Source: a virus. Taken from it: DNA of 26,541 bases. How positions within the stretch are numbered: the first letter of the stretch is position 1; every line of letters begins with the position of its first letter. The notes under the pieces were generated by a model, which made no database searches, was not told where the DNA came from, and saw only the letters and a list, made by a program, of their open reading frames with translations. The stretch is taken from positions 1 to 26,541 of the IMG/VR virus record IMGVR_UViG_3300008116_000242; one strand, 5' to 3'. The translations under genes and the position numbers were made by a program. Shown piece after piece: positions 15,455 through 20,857 of the stretch.

Positions 15455-15786
15455 TATCTGTTGTCTCCGTCACCGGAAATTGTGTTTCGTTCTGCCCTAG
15501 AGTTTAATTTCTCTAGATTTTTTACTGCAATATCATTCATATCTAGACCAAGATCCGTTGCACATGCGGCTAAATACCACAGTACATCACCTAATTCTTT
15601 GCAAATACTATCTTTATCATCAATATCTAATTTACCATCTTTGTCTCTGAGTATTTTCTTTACTTTGTTTGCTACCTCTCCTGCTTCTCCTGTTAATCCC
15701 AGTACTGGATAGATTAGTTTATTTTTATATATGGCCGTTTTAGATGCCTCTTCTTGGTATGAGTCGAATGTATATTGTATGTTCAT
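15454..15786 (-). CDS. MazG-like nucleotide pyrophosphohydrolase
   Basis: This 110-residue all-helical protein has the paired acidic motifs of the MazG/all-alpha NTP-pyrophosphatase superfamily: Glu34-Ala-Gly-Glu37 in 'L-T-G-E-A-G-E-V' and Glu64-Leu-Gly-Asp67 in 'K-E-L-G-D-V-L-W-Y-L'. These bind Mg2+ and cleave nucleoside triphosphates to the monophosphate and pyrophosphate. A single-domain protein of about 100-120 residues is the usual phage form. In phages such enzymes are proposed to adjust dNTP pools or (p)ppGpp; the substrate cannot be read from the sequence. Its ATG overlaps the stop of the 31-residue membrane protein (ATGA), and its own stop overlaps the next ATG. Confidence 0.88.
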   Translation of the reverse strand: MNIQYTFDSYQEEASKTAIYKNKLIYPVLGLTGEAGEVANKVKKILRDKDGKLDIDDKDSICKELGDVLWYLAACATDLGLDMNDIAVKNLEKLNSRAERNTISGDGDNR

Positions 15787-15878
15787 TTTTTCTTGCTTGT
15801 TATGTAGGCGGCAATTACTACCGCAATTGCTGTACTAAAGAAAGTAACAGCTAAAATAGTCTTAAAAAAATATTCCAT
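15783..15878 (-). CDS. 31-residue single-pass membrane protein
   Basis: A short frame reads Met-Glu-Tyr-Phe-Phe-Lys, then about 20 hydrophobic residues (7-26, including Ala-Val-Val-Ile-Ala-Ala-Tyr-Ile), and ends Thr-Ser-Lys-Lys-Lys. That is one transmembrane helix with a basic end. The start overlaps the YopX-like stop as TAATG and its stop overlaps the MazG-like start as ATGA, so both junctions are of the coupled type used throughout this operon. This supports it as a real gene. Function unknown; small phage membrane proteins act in lysis control or superinfection exclusion, among other roles. Confidence 0.7.
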   Translation of the reverse strand: MEYFFKTILAVTFFSTAIAVVIAAYITSKKK

Positions 15879-16264
15879 TAATTAAGTAGTTGTGGATTTT
15901 GATTAATGTTTCCAATGACCTCCATAGAGCTAAATGGTTTTAACTTAAACTCAAGCATAGTTCCATTATCGAATGAAAATGATCCATTGTTAAATATTAC
16001 CTTTTTAGTTACATCTTCAATGTCATCTGTACCATCGGCGTAATGGTATTTTAAGTTTATAATATCGTTCTCAAATATAGGTACCCCAGATTTATCATCG
16101 AATCCGCTGTATTGCTCTATTGTGTATGTTTCGGTTAACAATGGGGACACAAAAATTTTTGCATCTTCAAAATACATAAGGTTAAGCCCGTCATCCGAGA
16201 GAAAGACGTTGTTTTTATATGTATTTGTTTCATTGTTCCATGCTCTATATTTTATTTTATTCAT
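15878..16264 (-). CDS. YopX-family protein
   Basis: The 128-residue protein begins Met-Asn-Lys-Ile-Lys-Tyr-Arg-Ala-Trp-Asn and has, in its middle, Ile-Glu-Gln-Tyr-Ser-Gly-Phe-Asp-Asp-Lys-Ser-Gly-Val-Pro-Ile-Phe-Glu-Asn-Asp-Ile. This matches the YopX signature ('K-F-R-A-W-D' near the start, then 'Q-Y-T-G-L-x-D-x-x-G-x-x-I-Y-E-G-D-I'). YopX proteins are common in phages and prophages; their biochemical role is unknown. The C-terminus has Glu-Val-Ile-Gly-Asn-Ile, also usual. It is the first gene of the TAATG/ATGA-linked chain running down to 15158. Confidence 0.88.
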   Translation of the reverse strand: MNKIKYRAWNNETNTYKNNVFLSDDGLNLMYFEDAKIFVSPLLTETYTIEQYSGFDDKSGVPIFENDIINLKYHYADGTDDIEDVTKKVIFNNGSFSFDNGTMLEFKLKPFSSMEVIGNINQNPQLLN

Positions 16265-16308
16265 AGGGGGATTTAATTATAGGATTAAGAAATAAAATCA
16301 ATAATTTT

Positions 16309-16581
16309 TTACCAATCCCCTAATATTTCTAAATCAGGATCTGGGTCGTTTTCTCTCTCTAGCTTTATTATCCTGCGAACGATTTTCTTTTTTTGATATT
16401 GTCTTTTTTTTTCATCAATAGAGAGATTATGATATCGAGACATAATTTCTTTATATTTCCCCTCAAGTTTTCCAAAGTCTAATATATCTTCTTCATCCTT
16501 AATAGAATTTATATCAAAAAGATAATATCTATCTACAAATTCACTTTTTATTCCATTCTTTTTGTAGCTATGAGTTATCAT
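16309..16581 (-). CDS. Hypothetical basic protein
   Basis: The 90-residue protein has an N-terminal beta-like part (Val-Asp-Arg-Tyr-Tyr-Leu-Phe-Asp-Ile) and a highly charged helical C-terminal half (Lys-Lys-Arg-Gln-Tyr-Gln-Lys-Lys-Lys-Ile-Val-Arg-Arg-Ile-Ile) ending in an acidic Asp-Pro-Asp-Pro-Asp segment. No family is recognised. It follows the 64-residue gene after four bases. Confidence 0.6.
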   Translation of the reverse strand: MITHSYKKNGIKSEFVDRYYLFDINSIKDEEDILDFGKLEGKYKEIMSRYHNLSIDEKKRQYQKKKIVRRIIKLERENDPDPDLEILGDW

Positions 16582-16585
16582 AAAA

Positions 16586-16780
16586 CTAATTTTTAAACAT
16601 CATTTCCCACTCTAAGTCTGTTATCCCAGTTTTAATGAATTCTCTCTCACTGGCTGTTAAATTGGGGAATGCATTTTGAATTAGTTCCCCTTGCTGCCAT
16701 TTTTGGATCTGTTCCTCTGTTATGTCCAGATCCATTGAATTCTCCAATTTACTTATTGGAGATTTTCTTATTATAATCAT
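16586..16780 (-). CDS. Small conserved-type phage protein
   Basis: The 64-residue protein has Met-Asp-Leu-Asp-Ile-Thr-Glu-Glu-Gln-Ile, Trp-Gln-Gln-Gly-Glu-Leu-Ile-Gln-Asn-Ala-Phe-Pro-Asn-Leu, and Glu-Arg-Glu-Phe-Ile-Lys-Thr-Gly-Ile-Thr. This pattern ('D-V-T-x-E-Q-x-x-x-W-x-x-G-x-L-I-Q-x-A-F-P-x-L-...-R-E-F-I-x-T-G-I-T') is one I associate with a small protein recurring in unrelated tailed phages. Its role is unknown. It sits in a run of short early-type genes. Confidence 0.75.
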   Translation of the reverse strand: MIIIRKSPISKLENSMDLDITEEQIQKWQQGELIQNAFPNLTASEREFIKTGITDLEWEMMFKN

Positions 16781-16784
16781 ATGC

Positions 16785-17312
16785 TTATTTTGCTGTTAAG
16801 TTTTGAATTACATATTTCAACCTATCCCAATTTGTACCATTATTAGCGTCAAAATCATGATCCAGTTTGTTCGATACATTTATCCATAATTCATCTGACC
16901 AATTAGTCTCAGGATAATCTATATTCTCGTTTTCCAGGTCATGCTTGATTGAAGAATAATCTTCAGGTGTCCAGCATTCTATATAGCACTCTGGATACTT
17001 TTCTTTAAAATTTTTTAAGTCTTCATAGAAAGATTTATCTTCTGCTTTTTCTTCGGGCATATCACCCAAAGATATATCAAGGTTAGATTGTATTTTATCT
17101 ATTTCAACTTCTACAGCCTGAAGTATTTTATTTCTAATATAATCCTCTTGTTCATTAGACTGATCGAGCTGGACCCCTCTAAAAGTAACTGATTCGATAT
17201 TTCTAATGTTATTTATTTTACCAATAGTTACTAGATATTCTTTTTTATCTTCATCCCTTACAGCAAAGGTAAGTATACTATTTATCTGATTTCTAAGAAG
17301 TTTGATTTCCAT
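16785..17312 (-). CDS. Hypothetical protein
   Basis: The 175-residue protein has a beta-rich first third and a long charged helix around residues 50-105. Its C-terminal part contains Cys-Trp-Thr-Pro-Glu-Asp-Tyr and Asp-His-Asp-Phe-Asp-Ala-Asn-Asn-Gly-Thr-Asn-Trp-Asp-Arg-Leu. A 'W-T-P-E-D-x...H-D-x-x-x-G-x-x-W-D-x-L' ending occurs in other phage hypothetical proteins as far as I recall, without known function. It overlaps the next upstream gene by 20 bases. Confidence 0.6.
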   Translation of the reverse strand: MEIKLLRNQINSILTFAVRDEDKKEYLVTIGKINNIRNIESVTFRGVQLDQSNEQEDYIRNKILQAVEVEIDKIQSNLDISLGDMPEEKAEDKSFYEDLKNFKEKYPECYIECWTPEDYSSIKHDLENENIDYPETNWSDELWINVSNKLDHDFDANNGTNWDRLKYVIQNLTAK

Positions 17313-17610
17313 CTTTTTTGTATAATTTAATTAACTCGTCTATAATTTGAATGGTTTGTCCTAATTTTTCTATAGAATCTTCCATCTTTTTGATTTTAGC
17401 TTCAAGTTCTTGATTGGTTATGCCTACAACTTCGCACGCATAACAACAACCTTGAAAACCACTTTTAATTTTCTCTAGGTGCATTCTCTGAATAATCCTA
17501 CCATATTCAGTGATTGCATCTAGGGTGTACTGGTCTAGTTTTTCTAGGCAACCGTGTGCAGATAAACCGCTTTCATAGAAAGCGTATTCTTCTATGTCTT
17601 CATTGCTCAT
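17293..17610 (-). CDS. Hypothetical protein with Cys cluster and coiled coil
   Basis: I start it at the ATG at 17610, four bases after the upstream stop. A longer frame to 17688 would overlap that gene by 74 bases and has poor sequence. The 105-residue product has His-Gly-Cys, a Gly-Cys-Cys-Tyr-Ala-Cys cluster near the middle and a heptad-like C-terminal helix (Leu-Glu-Ala-Lys-Ile-Lys-Lys-Met-Glu-Asp). The cysteines could hold a metal. Family unknown. Confidence 0.6.
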   Translation of the reverse strand: MSNEDIEEYAFYESGLSAHGCLEKLDQYTLDAITEYGRIIQRMHLEKIKSGFQGCCYACEVVGITNQELEAKIKKMEDSIEKLGQTIQIIDELIKLYKKDGNQTS

Positions 17611-17614
17611 ATAA

Positions 17615-18094
17615 TTATGTCTTATCTTTAGAGTCCCAGTATTTTTGTAGCTCTGGGTCAGCAGCAACATAACCATGATGCTTGGCATTTTGCCTACATA
17701 ATGTTTTAAGCCACCTCCCCTTTTTACATAATGCTCCGCTATCTCCAGTTATTTCGCAGGTGTACCTAGATTCAAGTTGAGCATTATCTATTATATTTTC
17801 AATAATTGAGTACTGAAGTTGGTAATCTTCTACTTCACCTTCTACGCTAAAATAAAATTGAAGTGTTCCAAACTTCTCTTTTATTTGATCTGCGACAACC
17901 TGTACAGGGCTGTTAACTTTTGCACAAATATCACAGAAATATTGAAGTTTTTCCATGCATTTATCTAATATTGAATACCATCCATTGTCGCACTCAATGC
18001 CAAACGCCATACAGGTTACTCTAGGATCTCCCCCCATATCTCTTAATATTTTAGGGTATTTATCCAATAATTGTTTTTCTAGATTAGTATCCAT
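17615..18094 (-). CDS. Hypothetical phage protein with paired cysteines
   Basis: The 159-residue protein has near its start Met-Gly-Gly-Asp-Pro-Arg-Val-Thr-Cys-Met-Ala-Phe-Gly-Ile-Glu-Cys, then Gly-Trp-Tyr-Ser-Ile-Leu. Val-Ala-Asp-Gln-Ile-Lys-Glu-Lys-Phe-Gly-Thr-Leu-Gln-Phe-Tyr follows in the middle, and at the end Cys-Glu-Ile-Thr-Gly-Asp-Ser-Gly, Cys and Trp-Leu-Lys-Thr-Leu-Cys. The final part looks like a zinc-binding knuckle. I recognise this as a recurring phage protein pattern ('K-E-K-F-G-x-L-R-F-Y ... T-C-E-x-x-G ... W-x-x-T-L-C') of unknown role. It overlaps the next upstream gene by 11 bases. Confidence 0.7.
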   Translation of the reverse strand: MDTNLEKQLLDKYPKILRDMGGDPRVTCMAFGIECDNGWYSILDKCMEKLQYFCDICAKVNSPVQVVADQIKEKFGTLQFYFSVEGEVEDYQLQYSIIENIIDNAQLESRYTCEITGDSGALCKKGRWLKTLCRQNAKHHGYVAADPELQKYWDSKDKT

Positions 18095-18602
18095 TTATTA
18101 TCTCCTCTATCCAACTCGGTTTGTTTCTTGTCCATTTATGTAAATGAGTTTTGCCAAAAGCATAATAAGATCTATATGCGTCTACCGCATTATCACTTTT
18201 ATACTCCTCTGGCATCGCCTGCGCGAACTCGGTTAGCCCACTCTCAGGTGCTATAGAACTGGACAAGTTTTGAGAAGCCCAGTTGATGAAGCTCATTGAG
18301 AAATGCGTTTCTACTTTACCAAATCTCCACATTCTCTCTATATCCATTTCCCTTGCGTGCTCCACTAACCACCTCATGTTGTCTCTGGACTGTGGTGCCC
18401 ATTTACAACATGGATGGTGTGGATATGAATGTTTTCTTGCTTCGCCTTTTTGGTTTCGTGGACAGTCACTCATGGCCATCCTGTCTAACGTAAAACAGTT
18501 AGACAAGATTTGAGCCGTTTCAGTAACCATTTTCGATATGTGTTTGTCAACTAAATGCCTAGCTGCTGTGCGAGGGTCTAAATCTATTACAAATATATTC
18601 AT
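18084..18602 (-). CDS. Conserved phage protein ('NIFxxDxDPxxxAxxxxDKHxxKM' family)
   Basis: The 172-residue protein begins Met-Asn-Ile-Phe-Val-Ile-Asp-Leu-Asp-Pro, followed by Asp-Lys-His-Ile-Ser-Lys-Met-Val-Thr-Glu-Thr-Ala-Gln at 19-31. His-Pro-Cys-Cys-Lys-Trp-Ala lies at 63-69, and a C-terminal part has Ala-Met-Pro-Glu-Glu-Tyr-Lys and Ala-Tyr-Arg-Ser-Tyr-Tyr. This is a well-conserved family in large phages. Its layout (D-x-x-R/K-x-x-K-x-x-x-E-x-x-Q near the start) recalls pyrimidine-dimer DNA glycosylase-type proteins of the T4 DenV region, but I cannot show glycosylase activity from the sequence. It directly follows the 60-residue gene (TAA immediately before ATG). Confidence 0.7.
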   Translation of the reverse strand: MNIFVIDLDPRTAARHLVDKHISKMVTETAQILSNCFTLDRMAMSDCPRNQKGEARKHSYPHHPCCKWAPQSRDNMRWLVEHAREMDIERMWRFGKVETHFSMSFINWASQNLSSSIAPESGLTEFAQAMPEEYKSDNAVDAYRSYYAFGKTHLHKWTRNKPSWIEEIINGY

Positions 18603-18785
18603 TTATGTTTCTGTCTTATGTTTAACTGGGGTCATGTTGTGGATTGTGACCTCTAGATACCCCTTAACAGGATTTGGTACTACAGCCTCAAGGCCTCTAA
18701 TAATCTTCGTCAGATATGAGATAATGTATTCTTGATTTTCACCTCTCACGCGAAGCATTTCCACAATTTCATCTATTTTATTCAT
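18603..18785 (-). CDS. Hypothetical protein, 60 residues
   Basis: The small protein has a helical first half (Ile-Val-Glu-Met-Leu-Arg-Val-Arg-Gly-Glu-Asn-Gln-Glu-Tyr-Ile) and a beta-like second half (Gly-Tyr-Leu-Glu-Val-Thr-Ile-His). No family is recognised. It overlaps the upstream gene by 8 bases and abuts the downstream one, consistent with one message. Confidence 0.6.
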   Translation of the reverse strand: MNKIDEIVEMLRVRGENQEYIISYLTKIIRGLEAVVPNPVKGYLEVTIHNMTPVKHKTET

Positions 18786-19131
18786 TTTTAGATAATAAAA
18801 ATCTATACAATGACATACAGTTACCCACTAAATCGCAAGCACTCCAATCTCTAGTTTGCATTGCGTCATCGTAGTTGTTTTCTGTTTCATTTAATTTCTG
18901 TTCTATGTGTTTTTTAGTTTGATCACATAATTTTTCCCTAATCATTTCTAGAATTGGCTTAATTTCTTTGTCGCTTAAATCCAATTGAATTTTTGCGCCA
19001 TCAAACTCTGACCCATAACCAAAACTGATTTTTAGTGTACAGTCTGGACCGAAAGCCGCAAATGACTCGCCTGTGAAATCATTTATATATTCATTTTCTT
19101 CAGGTTGATATGGCTTTTTAATAATTTTCAT
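18778..19131 (-). CDS. Hypothetical protein
   Basis: The 117-residue protein contains Ala-Ala-Phe-Gly-Pro-Asp-Cys-Thr-Leu-Lys-Ile-Ser-Phe-Gly-Tyr-Gly-Ser-Glu-Phe-Asp-Gly-Ala, then a charged helix. Its order (a glycine-rich strand pair, then 'L-x-L-S-D-K-E-I-K-P-I-L-E-M-I') is not one I can place. It overlaps the thyX end by 14 bases, so it is probably co-transcribed with thyX. Confidence 0.6.
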   Translation of the reverse strand: MKIIKKPYQPEENEYINDFTGESFAAFGPDCTLKISFGYGSEFDGAKIQLDLSDKEIKPILEMIREKLCDQTKKHIEQKLNETENNYDDAMQTRDWSACDLVGNCMSLYRFLLSKNE

Positions 19132-20077
19132 AAGCTAATCTTTTGTATTCTCCTATTTTGTTAACTTCGCAGTAGTCTACTTTATACTCACCATCAATAA
19201 TTTTAATTACTCCAGCGATTGTTGAGCCAAGATCCGTCAAATCATTTATAGGTTCTCCCTTTATTTCAAAATAATATTCGTCAAGGCTATGTCTTTTGAG
19301 TTCAGTTATTTTAAAGTCTGTACAGTTTGTACTCCACATTTGATCTGCAACGTATGAATTACTAATTATTTGCTCGTGCAATTCGTTTAAATTTACACTG
19401 GAACAGTCTATACATTGAAAATTTAATGCATTAGATATAATTGGGAACTCACCAATAAATATGTCTTTTATCTTTTGGGCTATGATTCGATGTTCGGCTT
19501 GAGTTACCTCATCCAACCTAAGATCAAGATAATGAATCCATGATCTAACAGTGCCAGACATATACAGAGTAGTAGTTGTGTTTAGTGGTAGAATCATTCT
19601 GGCGCACTCTCTTGCAACACCTTCCTCAATTAAATTTTGGTATACGTCAAGGGACAGACGTTGTGATAGGTATATCTTTTCTTTTAGCTGATCAGATAAT
19701 TCAATCTCTTCGTCACCAACCTGTCTATTGGTTTTACCCTGAGCTCTCCAATTTAATTCTTGGGTACCAGTGACTCCAGCATATCTCTGAGAGAATTCCT
19801 GGAAGCTAAAACTTCTGTGTCTAAGTATCTGTGCTGCTATTGCCCTAGATGTCGTTATTTCAACAGTCATCGAGGCCATTTCAAATGGTGACCAATGACC
19901 GTGATCTATGCAGTAGTTCAATAGTTTACCAGATGTCTCTTTATTAAATTGATTAGATGGATTTGACACTCTAGCACAATAAACAATTAGTTCCTCTGGG
20001 GTCCCAATATTTTTTACTAGTGGTTGAGTTACTGAAACTAATTTGACGTTGGATTGTTGGTCTAGCTCAAGCTGCAT
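19118..20077 (-). CDS. thyX: FAD-dependent thymidylate synthase ThyX with a C-terminal extension
   Basis: ThyX makes dTMP from dUMP using methylene-tetrahydrofolate, FAD and NAD(P)H. The diagnostic motif R-H-R-x(7)-S-x-R-Y is seen at 86-99 (Arg-His-Arg-Ser-Phe-Ser-Phe-Gln-Glu-Phe-Ser-Gln-Arg-Tyr). Upstream is His-Gly-His-Trp-Ser-Pro-Phe-Glu (59-66), and downstream Ala-Arg-Met-Ile-Leu-Pro-Leu and Arg-Ser-Trp-Ile-His-Tyr-Leu-Asp-Leu-Arg, all typical. The catalytic part ends near residue 221. About 98 extra residues follow (222-319), against a usual length of roughly 220-250. The tail begins with a Cys-x-x-Cys and has a beta-rich segment (Tyr-Tyr-Phe-Glu-Ile-Lys-Gly), function unknown. The gene is the first after a strong terminator and has a 32-bp palindrome upstream. 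Confidence 0.95.
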   Translation of the reverse strand: MQLELDQQSNVKLVSVTQPLVKNIGTPEELIVYCARVSNPSNQFNKETSGKLLNYCIDHGHWSPFEMASMTVEITTSRAIAAQILRHRSFSFQEFSQRYAGVTGTQELNWRAQGKTNRQVGDEEIELSDQLKEKIYLSQRLSLDVYQNLIEEGVARECARMILPLNTTTTLYMSGTVRSWIHYLDLRLDEVTQAEHRIIAQKIKDIFIGEFPIISNALNFQCIDCSSVNLNELHEQIISNSYVADQMWSTNCTDFKITELKRHSLDEYYFEIKGEPINDLTDLGSTIAGVIKIIDGEYKVDYCEVNKIGEYKRLAYENY

Positions 20078-20122
20078 AGTGTGGTTGTGTTGTTGTTAGT
20101 TGAGGTTTACCTGCGATTTTTT

Positions 20123-20154
20123 TTGTTAAAAATATGTACACATATTTGTAACAA
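20123..20154. promoter_or_regulatory. 32-bp imperfect palindrome upstream of thyX (candidate operator)
   Basis: The two 16-base halves (TTGTTAAAAATATGTA and, on the other strand, TTGTTACAAATATGTG) agree at 14 positions. The element lies 45 bp upstream of the thyX ATG and just downstream of the preceding terminator, where the promoter of the thyX operon should be. I infer a dimeric-regulator site overlapping a promoter; no regulator can be assigned. It also overlaps the terminator's T-tract by three bases. Confidence 0.45.
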
Positions 20155-20189
20155 AAAATGGGGCAATGAGAATTAACTCATTACCCCAT
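20152..20189 (-). terminator. Rho-independent terminator after the RNR operon
   Basis: On the minus strand ATGGGG-T-AATGAG pairs with CTCATT-G-CCCCAT around a 6-base loop, with one mismatch, and the 3' arm runs into TTTTTTG. It follows the zinc-ribbon gene stop at 20207 by 17 bases and separates the RNR unit from thyX. Confidence 0.85.
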
Positions 20190-20206
20190 ATAATAAGTAT
20201 ATTATT

Positions 20207-20308
20207 TTATAAGTTAGATCTATAGTTACAAAACGGACAAATATATGTCCTACTCCTAGTTCCATTCACTCTTGATAAGCAATATGGACATAGCTGGAGA
20301 CATCGCAT
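20207..20308 (-). CDS. 33-residue zinc-ribbon protein
   Basis: The frame reads Met-Arg-Cys-Leu-Gln-Leu-Cys-Pro-Tyr-Cys, then Asn-Gly-Thr-Arg-Ser-Arg-Thr-Tyr-Ile-Cys-Pro-Phe-Cys. These are two Cys-Pro-x-Cys knuckles (7-10, 24-27), a minimal zinc ribbon that may bind nucleic acid or a protein. AGGAG lies seven bases before the ATG at 20308, which decides the start. An in-frame ATG at 20353 (48 residues in total) lacks such a site. It is the last gene before the RNR-operon terminator. Confidence 0.75.
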   Translation of the reverse strand: MRCLQLCPYCLSRVNGTRSRTYICPFCNYRSNL

Positions 20309-20315
20309 AAAAAAT

Positions 20316-20320
20316 CTCCT
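20316..20320 (-). promoter_or_regulatory. Shine-Dalgarno site of the zinc-ribbon gene
   Basis: AGGAG on the minus strand, seven bases from the ATG at 20308. It stands out because most other genes in the window lack any such site. Confidence 0.65.
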
Positions 20321-20364
20321 GAGGTAATATTTAGTTATGTTTATAAAACTCATAATTGTTTAAT

Positions 20365-20538
20365 TTACTTGAAATATTTCAATTGAATGGAGAATACCAT
20401 CCAATGAAATTCTTGTGGTTTCAATTTGCCATTCATGAGCATTCTAGATCTAACGCACACCGGTTTATACCAGCGTTTATTTTGGTTTCTTATTAGCGAA
20501 ACCTTAAATGGTAACTTGTTCTTTATATATGACAGCAT
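20365..20538 (-). CDS. Hypothetical basic protein, 57 residues
   Basis: The ATG at 20538 lies three bases after the upstream TAA, with leader TAAAAAATG. The product is basic (Lys-Asn-Lys, Asn-Lys-Arg-Trp-Tyr-Lys-Pro, Arg-Ser-Arg) and its second half contains Gln-Glu-Phe-His-Trp-Met-Val-Phe-Ser. Its tight packing between neighbours and clean frame support a real gene. No family is recognised. Confidence 0.65.
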   Translation of the reverse strand: MLSYIKNKLPFKVSLIRNQNKRWYKPVCVRSRMLMNGKLKPQEFHWMVFSIQLKYFK

Positions 20539-20541
20539 TTT

Positions 20542-20838
20542 TTAGATTAACTCCGGTATGTTTCTCTCTATCTTTTCTTTTGTTAACCAGTCTCTCACTT
20601 TTTCTAGAGTGTGGTCACAAGCAGTTTTGGCCACCCTTTCAGGGACATACTCCCCCGACTCATTTTCTTTATACTCTTCAACATGCCACTGTCCAGCAAA
20701 TTCGCCTCCATCATACTTTAATTTCTGGCGTATTTCGTTTTCGAGGTCGCTGATCAAGATCCTCATTTCAATGCCTTTTACAGCGTATTCATGATCATTG
20801 GAATCTTCCGGCAGGTCAAATTCTAATATAGCTTTCAT
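20542..20838 (-). CDS. Hypothetical phage protein downstream of nrdA
   Basis: I start it at the ATG at 20838 (Met-Lys-Ala-Ile-Leu-Glu-Phe-Asp-Leu-Pro-Glu-Asp), 19 bases after the nrdA stop. A start at 20868 would run into nrdA. The 98-residue product has a first beta strand, 'D-H-E-Y-A-V-K-G' and an amphipathic helix (Ile-Ser-Asp-Leu-Glu-Asn-Glu-Ile-Arg-Gln-Lys-Leu). A further helix (Leu-Glu-Lys-Val-Arg-Asp-Trp-Leu) follows a Cys-Asp-His. 'M-x-A-x-L-E-F-x-L-P-E-D' is a frequent opening in small phage proteins near replication and nucleotide genes, of unknown role. Confidence 0.7.
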   Translation of the reverse strand: MKAILEFDLPEDSNDHEYAVKGIEMRILISDLENEIRQKLKYDGGEFAGQWHVEEYKENESGEYVPERVAKTACDHTLEKVRDWLTKEKIERNIPELI

Positions 20839-20857
20839 TGATTTTGATATGTTTGGT

